Of a DNA stretch of 64,000 bases, positions 24,601-35,220 are shown piece after piece; position 1 is the first letter of the stretch, and each line of letters starts with the position of its first letter. The translations under genes were made by a program, and so were the position numbers. The notes below the pieces were generated by a model. It did no database searches, was not told the origin of the DNA, and saw only the letters and a list, made by a program, of their open reading frames with translations. The stretch is from NCBI RefSeq assembly GCF_918797505.1, contig NC_092796.1:33861325-33925324 (forward strand), given 5' to 3'. The stretch is from Bemisia tabaci. Taxonomy: Eukaryota; Arthropoda; Insecta; Hemiptera; Aleyrodidae.

Positions 24601-27600
24601 AAAATAATTAATTTCACAAAAATGTACCGGTGAATTTTTTTTTAGAATTTTTCTGATTTTTGCATGGAATCTGAGGAAAAATCAGTGAAATTCTCAGTTA
24701 AAAATGCCCAAGATTTTTCTGGCTCAAATTTGCAAGGGAAAATTTGACAACATTGAAATGGAGTTAGGTTCTTCCGTGAGGGAAACTACGAGTTCTGCGG
24801 CGGAGCAAGCACAGAGTAAGAGTCAGGGGCAGCATTTCAGCAGCGAAACTTCGACAAAATGCTTTTGCAAAAACAAACTATGGGAGCGAGAAAGTAAAAA
24901 ATTGCAAGACTCCGAGTAGAATATCTCTCTCTTGAAAGCCGATTGTTAAATGTTTCCATTTTCGGTGAGAAAAATGCAGAGGCTATCATACGGGAAATCG
25001 ACAATTGATAAGGTAACAGATTTATCGCCCCTCAAAAGGAAAAAGGGTTGAACATTTTCTGGAGATGATGCCTCCCTCGACAATCGATTCGAATGCAAAT
25101 CCTGCGGTAAAATATTTTGATGATTCTATCCCTTGTTTATAACTGATTTCAGGCGACAGCGCAGGAATTCTTCGGTTTCGCAGAGCCGGGCGTAGCTCAA
25201 CTGGAGAAACATGTGAGCCTGGCCCTGGTGAACTCGCATTTCAGTTTGCGCTACTCAGAGTCCATCCCACCCGGACTGGTGCCTGTTGCTGGAATGCACA
25301 TATCACCGGCCAAGCCACTTCCTAAAGTAAGTTTTGCAGACACAGACCCGCAGTTTAAACATGGATACTGTTTTGAAACTCTTAATGGCTTTTATAAAAA
25401 TTTCAGTTAATTCAAAGTTAGGGCACGCAATTGTAAATACAATTAGAGGTGTCGTCAGCTAAGTTGGGACTCGTTTTCATTCCGTTTGCAAGCGACCGCG
25501 ATGCAGTTGTCCAATAGGAATCGAGAATTGACTACGCTCACGATCGCGGGCTGCGGTCAATACTCGATCGCTATTGTACGATTGCATCGCGATCACTGGC
25601 AAGCAAAATGTAAACAAAGGCCGACTCACAATTAGCTGACATCTCCGGAAGAAACATCACTTGGACCGCATTTACCAAAGAAAAGAACTGTGATTTTCTT
25701 GGAGGAATAGATTGGTAATTGGGAGAATTGGCAGAATTCAGAAAAATGAAAGCAGGACCCGTTTTTTTTTTGGGGGGGGGGGGGGAACCTTATTTTCGAT
25801 TCAAAAAACCATTTACTGTATCAAATGCCAGTTTTCCCCCAAAACGGACCCTGCTTTCTTTTCTCAGAATTTTGCCAATTTCCTTATTCATAATGATTCT
25901 GTAGGCTCGTGCGCAAGGGCTATCGTCCTGTTTTGGGCTTAAAATTCAAAATTTGCTGAGACTATTTGGACCGCGTTAAACATAAAGGAACCAAGCTATT
26001 GCCAAATTTAATCGGGCAATTTAATTTTTTACATGGAAACGGTTGTGCGGATTTTCGTGCAAATTTCAGTGAATTTTCTCCGTAATACAAAGCAAATTCC
26101 TTAAAATTTTCAAAGGAATCTGCACAGATGTTCTCTCGTAAAAAATGTACCTAATTTCCCTGTTAAATTTGGCAATAGCTGATGTGGCTTGGTTCCTTTC
26201 TGTTTAACGCGGTCCATTTACTCAATCGACGTCGACATCGCACGCCAGTCCGACCACGCCAGAAACCGTGACGAATCACCTCATAGGAAAAATTGCGCGC
26301 CGTGCCCAAACCCATACCATGCCTGAAAGCCTAATTTAATCTCAAACATCAATTACCTCCGTAAACATCTTCGTGTTCCTTTTTCACTCAGGACCTGAAA
26401 AATTTCATCGAGGGAGCAGAGCACGGGGTGGTGTATTTCAGCCTCGGATCTAATTTGAAGAGCGACAAGATGTCGAAAGAGAAGCAAAAGGCTTTCATGG
26501 ACGCTTTCGCGCGGTTGCCGCAGCGGGTTCTGTGGAAGTTCGAGGCGGACAGTCTTCCCGAGCTGCCGAAAAACGTCATGATAAGCAAGTGGATTCCGCA
26601 GAACGATGTTCTAGGTAAAAATCAAACTCAATTCCCTCTAATTTCAGCAGAAGCTCCTTCGGAGTTGAACGGTATTTATAAGATAGTATAGTGGAAAACA
26701 AAGATAATGTAAAAGCAGCCCGAAACGGATACGACAATCGAAAACACAGGAAAAAGCGGAAACAAGGCTAAAATGCAAAATATAAAGGCAGGACGTTTCG
26801 GTACCTTACGGCACCATTATCAACTGCTAAAAAAGAATTAAAAATAAAAAAGAGATTAAAATAAAAACCAGCAAACGGCGTTATCACTGCAGTCTCATTT
26901 ACCAATTTCACTATGTAACGTCGTTTGCTGTTTTTTATTTTAAGATAGTATATAATGCGTCTGGTCTTTTATGAGGTTTTGGAGAAACGCTTCGAGATGG
27001 ACCGAATTTTACACGATCGCGCCAAGATCAAGTCGCATTTTGGGGGAAAACCGAGTTTTGATTAAACGGCTAAGACACCCTCATTAAAATTCGAAGACGA
27101 GAAAAAAAAAATTGAGAACGTGAAAAAATAGTCGCTCAACTTTGTCCTTACCGTCGAGTCTTATAGAGGAATACAACTTCAAGCCTTTTTCCTCCGGCCA
27201 ACACTTGGTGGTTGAACTCTGTCTGAATATCCTACATGCCGTGGTGGCTCTCTATTCAAAGGGAAGTGGGCACCTCTCACAAAATTGGTTTCTAAGGCAA
27301 TTTTTATGTGCAGCGCTACTTGCCGAGGAGGAAAAAATGTCAAACTCGAAAAACCGCACTTGTTTGAAAAAAGCAACCCCATGAGAGTTTTGCAACGAAA
27401 ATATTAAAAACAAGCTATATCATGAAACTGCGAAATGTTTACATCGGTTAGTCCATAAATGCCGATTTTAAACGCATTCGGAAGGAGGATAGGTAATTTG
27501 CGATGCAAATAAATACTGCAACTTATGTTAACTGTATTACGATAGAAGATAAGAAGAGCTCCTTCAATTAGTAGATGAGCAACATACACAATACTTTATA

Positions 27601-28307
27601 CACGCACTTTACAATGCTGCGTGCTATTTGGGAAAAGGTAGGTACATGTTTCGTTATCTTTAATGTTAAAGTCGTTCAGTTTCAAACATAGGTAATGAAT
27701 AGTCTCATGGTAATGAAAAAAAAACAAAACAAAAAAGTCTTCTTGCCTGAACTTGGGAAGCAATATCTGTTACGTGTCCTGCATCAGTATATTTGTAGAT
27801 AATGCAAATTGGCTTTAACTTGACGTCCGTTCCATTTCATAATTCACGCGAACATGCTAATTTCAATTTTTTCAGCTTATTTAAGGTTTTCATTTTTCCA
27901 AGAAATGTACGGCTACTTTCTGACACTCATGCTATGTACCTACTGTCTGTTCTGATTTCTGTAGTTGCCTAGTTAGTTAGATAAAATAATGTTTCTAAAA
28001 ACAATCGGATAGATAGCGCGAGAACTTCATTTGATGGGGCTGTAAGAGTGATGCTAATTTCTGTATCGGATGATTATGTTACAGCGCACCCCAATGTGGT
28101 TTTGTTCATGACACATTGTGGACTTTTGAGTGTGCAAGAGTCCATCTACCACGGCGTTCCCGTGATCGGTATTCCGCTGATGATCGACCAGTATATCAAT
28201 GCAAATCAAATTGTCCAGAAAAAACTCGGACTCCAAATCAAGTATTCGGATATTAAAAATGCTGACCAGATCTACCAACTCATCCACACTGTTACCTCCG
28301 ACTCAGG
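21660..28307 (+). CDS. UDP-glycosyltransferase UGT-3, six exons seen, C-terminal anchor exon missing
   Basis: Exons: 21660-21809, 22705-22903, 23405-23712, 25153-25326, 26392-26614, 28085-28307. Splice sites are GT...AG with phases 0,1,0,0,1,2, giving 425 codons plus two bases. The product starts with a signal peptide (MWTHILSLAVILIV...), has HSH near residue 31 as the likely catalytic His region and FDLILTD as the Asp region. The signature is THCGLLSVQES, GVPVIGIP, DQY. Exon 3 and exon 5 blocks (YPPVVSVVPYGSP, VYFSLGSN) are typical. Two introns (within SPG|NK and RNE|A) are absent from UGT-2, and UGT-2's DYG|VTE intron is absent here. No exon for the FRDRP block, membrane helix or ER tail was found downstream; the next exons encode IFT46. 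The gene may be truncated, may use an exon missing from the assembly, or may be a pseudogene, although every seen exon is open. Confidence 0.88.
23077..23330. mobile_element. MITE family A, copy 5, inside UGT-3 intron 2
   Basis: 254 bp. ACTGCCGTGCTAAGGAAT at the left and TTCTTCCTTAGCACGGCAGT at the right. It fills half of the 501-bp intron 22904-23404, an intron that UGT-2 lacks. Confidence 0.87.
24168..24262 (+). pseudogene. Duplicated tail of UGT-3 exon 3
   Basis: Near-identical copy of about the last 85 bp of exon 3 (23627-23712, encoding ERLTNLYVNVYCSLF...RYLPRNE) with its GTAAGT donor and some following intron sequence. It lies within UGT-3 intron 3. A further fragment of the duplicated flank (GTGAATCCATTTGGAATAAA) is at about 24480-24515, separated by a ~175-bp insertion that includes a small inverted repeat (24339-24444). 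The copy lacks the exon's first two thirds. Confidence 0.8.
25446..25655. mobile_element. Palindromic MITE in UGT-3 intron 4
   Basis: Left half: GAGGTGTCGTCAGCTAA, then GCGACCGCGATGCAGTTGT. Right half: the near reverse complement, ending TTAGCTGACATCTCC. Confidence 0.72.
25725..25880. mobile_element. Small palindromic element with G-run, UGT-3 intron 4
   Basis: AATTGGCAGAATTCAGAAAA and GAAAGCAGGACCCGTTTT on the left pair with AAAACGGACCCTGCTTTC and AGAATTTTGCCAATTT on the right. The interior carries a T-run followed by a G-run. Confidence 0.7.
25968..26215. mobile_element. MITE family D, intact copy, UGT-3 intron 4
   Basis: 248 bp with 14-bp perfect ends GGACCGCGTTAAAC / GTTTAACGCGGTCC. Inner arms contain AAGGAACCAAGC and its inverted partner GCTTGGTTCCTTTC. 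Related to 5984-6213. ATTT lies on both flanks and may be the target duplication. Confidence 0.82.
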
Positions 28308-28717
28308 GTAAGTATCAGGTCGCAAGTGAAAGGGAAAACTGGAACGAGTGGCGAGGCCCAAAATTTTTCACGGGGTCTTGAGTCAAAAATGTATTATAAG
28401 GGGGACCCAAGTAGCATTTTTCAACGGAAAAATCGCGATTTTATCGCCGATAAAGTCGCGATTATCCTCGATTTTATCGGCGATAAAATCGCTAGGATCA
28501 TCAACATTTGAGCGATTATCCTCGATCTTTTCGCGATTTTATTGCGATTTTATCGGCCCGAAAAAATTGCGATTTTATCGCGATAAGATCGAGGATGATC
28601 GCTCAGATGTTGATGATCCTAGCGATTGATAAAATCGCCAAAAAAAAGGGGTTAAAGTTGTCAGCCGATTGCCGTTGGGTTCAGCCGTCAGGTCCTTTGA
28701 CGAAGACGAGCGTAAAA

Positions 28718-28797
28718 TCCCCGGAGCCTCCGCGGGGATTCGAACCCCAATCGCTACGGTGGAAGGCCAGCACATTGTCACTATGCTATGACCGCTA
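28718..28797 (-). repeat. tRNA-like sequence (SINE head or tRNA pseudogene)
   Basis: On the minus strand there is a good B box within a T-stem (GGGGTTCGAATCCCC) and, upstream, a good A box (TAGCATAGTGAC), spaced as in a tRNA. The acceptor ends do not pair convincingly, so a tRNA-derived SINE head or decayed tRNA is more likely than a working tRNA. Confidence 0.55.
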
Positions 28798-28896
28798 TAT
28801 GACCTGCGTGTGCGAATTGAAGCCTCTTATACATGGATCGGCGCTTCGCAACCTCACAACTTATGTCTTTGCGTTGACTGACACCGATTTTTCATT

Positions 28897-28900
<4 letters not shown>

Positions 28901-28950
<50 letters not shown>
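28901..28950. repeat. Poly-T run
   Basis: About 50 T in a row; on the minus strand a possible retroelement A-tail. Confidence 0.9.
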
Positions 28951-28957
<7 letters not shown>

Positions 28958-29826
28958 CCCTCCTCTGTATTTTATTTCATACCTTGAAATACGGTTGGTA
29001 AAATAAGGTTCTATTGGTAATCTCATCATTCTGTCTCTGTAAAATTACCAATAATAGTGAGATGGCAAAGTTACCGATGGACCTTGGGAAAAACGCCAAT
29101 AGTTTTTATCGACTGTGGTAGAATTACCGAGATAAAATGGTAAAGTTACCGGGGATTGATTACCAATAAAAGTGGTATTCTTACCTGAAAAAATCAGTAA
29201 AAATACCGGTTTTCAGGTAAGCTTACCAGTCTGTCTTTGTAACATTATACTAATAATTGATAAAAAAAAATGAGATGGTTAAGTTACCAACGGATCTCGG
29301 TAAAAACGGCGGCGGCGGAATAGAAACATCTTTCATATGAGTCATTCATGCGTTAATGAAAAATTGCAATTTATTGCAATTTTATCTCTATAAAATCGCG
29401 TTCGATAATATTGCGATTTTGTTGCAATTTATCGCGATTTTTCTCCCGATAATATTGCAATAAATCGCGACGTCGATAAAATCGCGATACATTCTCCAAT
29501 TAAATCGCAATTTATCGCGATCACTGCTACTTGGGGAGGGGGGCATTTCTAGAAATCACAAAAAAAGATTTTTTATGGGAAAAATTTTCGGCCATGGGTA
29601 ATTTTTGCATTATTTTTTCATGTGCGTTGATCATCATTGTTTTTTTAAACCTCTGACATAATTGAATTGGATAGTGAATGCAAAATAATCGCAAAATAAC
29701 GATTATAATACAAATCTTTGGAGAAACCTTTTATTGGGTCATCAAATTAAAGAAATACATTTAATTCTGCTTTAAATATATGCTGGCTTTTTCTGATCAA
29801 TGTCTAATCACAATAATCTTTTTCAG

Positions 29827-31541
29827 GATGTACGATCCTAGGGAGTATGAAAATTTACCAGTGCCTCAGGAACTGAAGGAGATTTTCTCCTACATTACAA
29901 AGTAAGCGAATAAAATTTAAAATTAAATGGAGAAAGAAAAATAGTAAAACAAACGAATTGAAAGTTTATTTCATAGAATAATTCAAATTACAATCGAGCT
30001 AAATTTTGCAATTCGGAACTACAATTTCCAGCTCATGAGTAAAAGTACTATAATCACTATATGTATAGGGAAACTAATGGTACATACTTTGTCCCTAAAC
30101 CGAGACATAAATAATATTTCCTAAAATTGCAAAATATAGTCCAATTATCGGTGATCCACAAATTACTTTTAAAGAGTAAGAAATTTTAAGGAATATAAAT
30201 AGACGAACATATCACTTCATTTTTCAAGGATGGTCTAAAACTCCGACTCAATATAAGTGCACCTAAACCGGAGAAAACGCCTTCATTTCTCAGGAATACC
30301 ACACCACGGTTTCCTAACCGGAATACATTTCTCTTGGTCGTTTGAAGCATTTTTTGAACGAAATTAAGGTATCAAAAGCATAAAAGATAGATTTACTCAT
30401 GAAAATGAACTAAGATTCCGTGTGCGGTTCTATTCAGTGTATTTTATTGTCCCACAACATTACATCTAGGTCTTTTTTCAAACGTCCCATAGCGCAGATA
30501 TGACTGATCTGCATAAGATTACTACCAATCATGTAAAATATGACCGATTCGAAACCTTATTTAGGTATACTCCCCAAACGATCTCGCTGGACTACAAACT
30601 CGAGCCATTCATACCTGACTACATACCTGCAGTTGGGGACATCGACGCCTTTTTGAAAGTTCCCAGGCCCGATGGCAAGGAAGACCAACTCGGTTTGATC
30701 GTGTTGGACGAACCATGCGCGAACCAAAGCGAACCGGCCGTGCTCCAACTACAACTCCAAACGATGTTGAAACAACCAACAGTCCTACCGACGGTAAGTC
30801 TCATTCCAACTCTCGTCTAAACCCTCGACAGACGATCACATTCAAGAACTAACTACCATCCAAGTGTCGGGACTTATTAGTCGTGATTCGCTACCTCGGT
30901 TCAGTAGTGAGGCGTGAACGATCGATTATCGATGTATTCCTATTTGAAGCTGTGGTAAAGAATCGATTTTTAAGGTGTTCGTTGCGAACACCCTGTTTAT
31001 CGATCATTTTCCTTAGGTTTAAATGGCAGATTAATCGATATATCGCAAAGCACGCCACGTCATTGCTTCTCTTCATTTTCAAATGAAAATTTGTCAGAAA
31101 TGTCCCGTGCGGCAACGAATGATGAATGGTGGCACGCCATTTTGATCAAAATAAGAATTATGCATAGTGACCGATAGTCATCAAATGGTCAACTTTGATG
31201 GAGATACGAGTCGAGTAAACTTTGACACCCTCACCCCCCCACCCACAATTTTGGCCTCCCAGCTCTGGGGGGATTCCGTGCCTCGCTGTGGGGCGGGTTT
31301 CAGACTCCGATGGCTTGGGGTTTAAGCGAACTCTTTTTTAGATACCGCTATGGGTGATACAACCCCCCCCCCCCCCCAAAAAAAAAAAAATGAGTGTTTC
31401 ACTGATATAATTGGTTGTGTTGCCCCAGGTTGTGAAGAAAATTGACGACCCGGCGAAAAATGCGAAAGTGATCGATCGATGGATAAAGGATATAGGTGAT
31501 CTCCACAAAACGAGGCCGCCCCCTACGGTGCATTATACGAG
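29827..31541 (+). CDS. IFT46: Intraflagellar transport protein 46, central exons (partial)
   Basis: IFT46 is a core subunit of the IFT-B complex that carries cargo along cilia; in insects, cilia are limited mainly to sensory neurons and sperm. Exons: 29827-29901 (MYDPREYENLPVPQELKEI, YIT), 30565-30793 (YTPQTISLDYKLEPF, PDYIPAVGDIDAFLKVPRPD, LGLIVLDEP) and 31429-31541 (DPAKNAKVIDRWIKDIGDLH, RPPPTVHYTR). Joins are GT...AG and in phase (2 then 0; the last exon ends in phase 2). The PDYIPAVGDIDAFLKVPRPD stretch is a hallmark of the family. The family's variable acidic N-terminus and the C-terminal segment after HYTR were not found: the former may be upstream in unrecognised small exons, the latter in or past the gap at 33498-33997. 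The first exon's entry phase also accepts the last visible UGT-3 exon. Confidence 0.88.
30886..31060 (+). repeat. Dispersed repeat family F, copy 1
   Basis: Carries GTGAGGCGTGAACGATCGAT, GGTGTTCGTTGCGAACACC and an AATCGATATATCG motif. It returns inverted at 56055-56205. It lies in IFT46 intron 2. Confidence 0.6.
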
Positions 31542-31555
31542 GTGAGTTATCAAAC

Positions 31556-31800
31556 GGCGCACAGTGGGTCGAGTCAATTGGAGAGGCCGGACATGAAATT
31601 TTTTCCGAAAGCTGCAAATTTTCATGTTTATGTCGTCACATTTCAAATTTTGAGGAGTGTTCCTGGAAGAAAATTTCGCGAGGAAACCAATGGAAGCACT
31701 CTTAAAACTACAAATGTTTGTATAGACGGAGTTAATAAGCGATTTAAGTTTCCAAATTTATGTCCGACCTCTCCTATCGACTTGATCCACCGTGCGGCGC
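31556..31800. mobile_element. Palindromic MITE just after the last IFT46 exon seen
   Basis: GGCGCACAGTGGGTCGAGTC and GGAGAGGCCGGACAT at the left; ATGTCCGACCTCTCC and GATCCACCGTGCGGCGC at the right. A further diverged half follows to about 32030. From 31542 to the gap no other exon was recognised. Confidence 0.7.
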
Positions 31801-33497
31801 AGATCGAGTCCATAGTAAAGGTCGGACAGAATGAGGAAACTTTGAAAGCTCATAACTCCGTTTATACGTAACGTTGAGGTTTTAAAAGTGGCTCCATTGG
31901 TTTTCCTGTTTGAGTTTCTTCTAAAAACACCTCTTAAAATAAAAGATTTGACGACATGAACATCAAAATTTGCGGTTTAAGACCAAAATTTCTTGCCCGA
32001 CCTCTCCTAGTGAGTCGATCCCCTGTCCGGAGAATGGGTTGTTAAATCCTTACGGAATGACCTTGATGGATGGACAGAATCGCTATGATCGGAGTCTATC
32101 GGTCGAAAGCATTCAATAACAATTTATTAATCGGCTTGCAGTATTGCTGACTTAAAAAAAATAAAAAATGAAATAAAATAAAAAAAAGCTTGGATTAGAG
32201 AGTTAGAGACGCAATGCAAGCAGGCCAATACTTGTCGTTTCCTGACTTTTTTGTGTCTATCACTGCCGGTTTAGGGCTGAGACGGGAACCTGAGTATATT
32301 GCGACTTTAAACCAGGCTGATATATCGAAATGTATTAGATAGATCCATAATCCCAAAAGACCAATGCAAAACGAGGTGTTCCTTTTGATTGTAGCGGGTG
32401 GTTACAATTGGCAAAAAAAAGTTTTAACAGACTAGGTAACTACCGGCTTTAGTCAACTCGACTATCTTTTCTGGAGGAGTTATAGTGCACATACAAGCTT
32501 TAGATATAGGCCTACTAAATCCTAAAGAAAGAATCAGTCATCAAACTGAAAAAAGAGAAAAATCTAGTGTCAACACAGTCGAGGATAGGAAAAACGTAAT
32601 CGGGCCTCGTTTTTTAACTTTCCTCCCAAATCTAAGAGAGACTGCATTAGCAGCATAGAGCGAAGCATTACGAGCGTGCGTACGCCTCGCGCTATCGCGC
32701 CTTCAATTTTGCTGATGCAACACGGACATCCATCAAGCGCGAATAGTTGTATCTCTGCGCCGTGATCAACTCGCGTCCTTTTCCTTGCTCCATTTTCAAG
32801 TAGGACATTTTGTAAAACCTGAGTCTTGTCATTTACCGAGCGATGAGATGTTTTCCAACGGAAGAGTTGATGTGCGTTGATTTTGTTCCGCCGTATACTG
32901 GACATTTTTAAAATGTACTGATTTTTACGTAAAAAATCAAATGCTACTTATGAATTAATTACGGGCATTCTCAATATGTCCGATGTTCTACGTAAAATTT
33001 TGATAAGAATACATGTTTTGCGTAACTTTCATTAGAGCAAATGACCCCCCTTTCTAATGCTCTGACAATTTGAATACATAGAATGGAGACTGGCAGCTCT
33101 TACGAAAAATGCAGAGAGACAGAAAATAATTAAGAGAAAATACATGTTTCAATAAGGATTTTTGAACTTACTATATCACTGTTTTATTTTTAAAAAAATG
33201 GAAAACATTAAAAGCATCCGCAAAATTAGTTTACTCCGAAGCAATAATACAGCAAAACAAAATTTAAATTCACGTCTAACAATACGTTTAAATAATGGGA
33301 TTATTCAAATGATAGTATTTTTTATAAATTTTTTTCTGATATGGGAAATAGTATAAAAATAGAAATAAAAGTGAGAAAATTCACCTCCTGGTGACGTCAT
33401 CTGGCGGCATTTCCCATTTAAACACATGTATTATAGCAGATATATTATTTTGTCATATCTTCTCCAATAATTGTTTAAATCATGAACCAAGGGTATC

Positions 33498-33997
33498 NNN
33501 NNNNNNNNNNNNNNNNNNNNNNNNNNNNNNNNNNNNNNNNNNNNNNNNNNNNNNNNNNNNNNNNNNNNNNNNNNNNNNNNNNNNNNNNNNNNNNNNNNNN
33601 NNNNNNNNNNNNNNNNNNNNNNNNNNNNNNNNNNNNNNNNNNNNNNNNNNNNNNNNNNNNNNNNNNNNNNNNNNNNNNNNNNNNNNNNNNNNNNNNNNNN
33701 NNNNNNNNNNNNNNNNNNNNNNNNNNNNNNNNNNNNNNNNNNNNNNNNNNNNNNNNNNNNNNNNNNNNNNNNNNNNNNNNNNNNNNNNNNNNNNNNNNNN
33801 NNNNNNNNNNNNNNNNNNNNNNNNNNNNNNNNNNNNNNNNNNNNNNNNNNNNNNNNNNNNNNNNNNNNNNNNNNNNNNNNNNNNNNNNNNNNNNNNNNNN
33901 NNNNNNNNNNNNNNNNNNNNNNNNNNNNNNNNNNNNNNNNNNNNNNNNNNNNNNNNNNNNNNNNNNNNNNNNNNNNNNNNNNNNNNNNNNNNNNNNN
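33498..33997. other. Assembly gap, 500 N
   Basis: Exactly 500 unknown bases, a conventional placeholder length. It directly borders the satellite array, which probably caused the gap. Open frames spanning it are meaningless. Confidence 0.99.
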
Positions 33998-35220
33998 TCG
34001 CGTGATACCACATTCCTACTCCGGAGTTCGAATAGTTGCTCGGGGTGTTCCCGCTCGTTTCAAAGGTAAAAAATCACGCCCAATTCATCAATATCGCGGA
34101 AAATATACGATTTTTCCAGCGGAGGCGTCAGTCCTAAACGATTACTCACTTTTCATCTCGACATCGCTGAAAACGCGCTTTGACATCGACGCGCGCATTC
34201 AATTCATGATGTCTATAATTCGTGTTAGGTAGAGAGCTAAAAAACTCCTTCAACTTCGCGTGATACCACATACTTACTCCGGAGTTCTAATAGTTGCTCG
34301 GGGTGTTTCCACTCGTTTCAAAGGGAAAAAATCACGCCCAATTCATCTCAATATCGCAGAAAATATGCGATTTTTCCCGAGGAGGCGTCAGTCCTAAACG
34401 ATTACTCACTTTTCATCTCGACATCGCTGAAAACGCGCCTCCTGTAATATCGACGCGCGCATTCAATTCATGATGGCTGTAGGTCGTGATAGGTAAAGAG
34501 CTAAGGAACTAAAAATCTCCTTCAACTTGGCGTGATACCACATACTTACTCCGGAGTTCGAAAAGTTGCTCGGAGTGTTTCCGCGCGTTTCAAAGGTGAA
34601 AAAGCACGCCCAATTCATCTCAACATCGCGGAAAATATGCGGTTCTTTCGGCGGAGACGTCAGTCCTAAACGGTTACTCACTTTTCATCTCGACATCGCT
34701 GAAAACGCGCCTTTAACATCGACACGCGCATTCAATTCATGGTGTCAGTAGTTCGTGATAGGTAAAGAGCTAAAAATCTCCTTCAACCTCGCGTGATACC
34801 ACATACCTACTCCGGAGTTCGAATTGTTGCTCGGGGTGTTTCCGCTCGTTTCAAAGGTGAAAAATCAGGCCCCACTCATCTCAATATCGCGGAAAATGTG
34901 CGATTTTCCCGAGGAGGCGTCAGTCCTAAACGATAACTCACTTTTCATCTCGACATCGCTGAAAACGCGGCTTTAATATCGACGCGCGCATTAAATTCAT
35001 GATGTCTGTTGTTCGTGATAGGTAGAGAGCTAAAAATCTCCTTCAACTTGGCGTGATACCACATACCTACTCCGGAGTTCGAATAGTTGCTCGGGGTGTT
35101 TCCGCTCGTTTCAAAGATGAAAAATATCCGCTCGTTTCAAAGATGAAAAATATCGGCCAGTTCATCTCAATATCGCGGAAAATGTGCGATTTTTCAAGCG
35201 GAGGCGTTGATCGAGAACGT
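33998..35220 (+). repeat. ~260-bp satellite array
   Basis: Nearly five head-to-tail units, each starting near GCGTGATACCACATACCTAC (34000, 34258, 34530, 34791, 35051). Spacing is 258-272 bp. Units share CGGAGTTCGAATAGTTGCTC and CAGTCCTAAACGATTACTCA. The last unit has a short internal duplication (TCCGCTCGTTTCAAAGATGA, twice) and then decays. Single edges of related sequence occur near 56450 and, inverted, near 58585. Confidence 0.92.

Larger units (their letters stand above)
28406..29535. mobile_element. Possible 1.1-kb element rich in TATCGCGATA motifs
   Basis: Bounded by CCCAAGTAGCA at 28406-28416 and TGCTACTTGGG at 29525-29535. Both ends carry dense variants of TTTATCGCGATAAAAT (28425-28640 and 29385-29525). 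The middle has a tRNA-like stretch, a long T-run and repeated GGTAAAGTTACC motifs (29040-29300). No target duplication was recognised. It separates UGT-3 from the IFT46 exons. Confidence 0.5.

Noticed and set aside
28508..28987. 159-codon ORF downstream of UGT-3
   Set aside because: It runs through the TATCGCGATA motifs, the tRNA-like stretch and a T-run (poly-Phe). I examined it as a possible UGT anchor exon and found no FRDRP, helix or tail.
33391..34069. Four ORFs of 177-204 codons over the N run
   Set aside because: They consist almost wholly of unknown bases across the 500-N gap.
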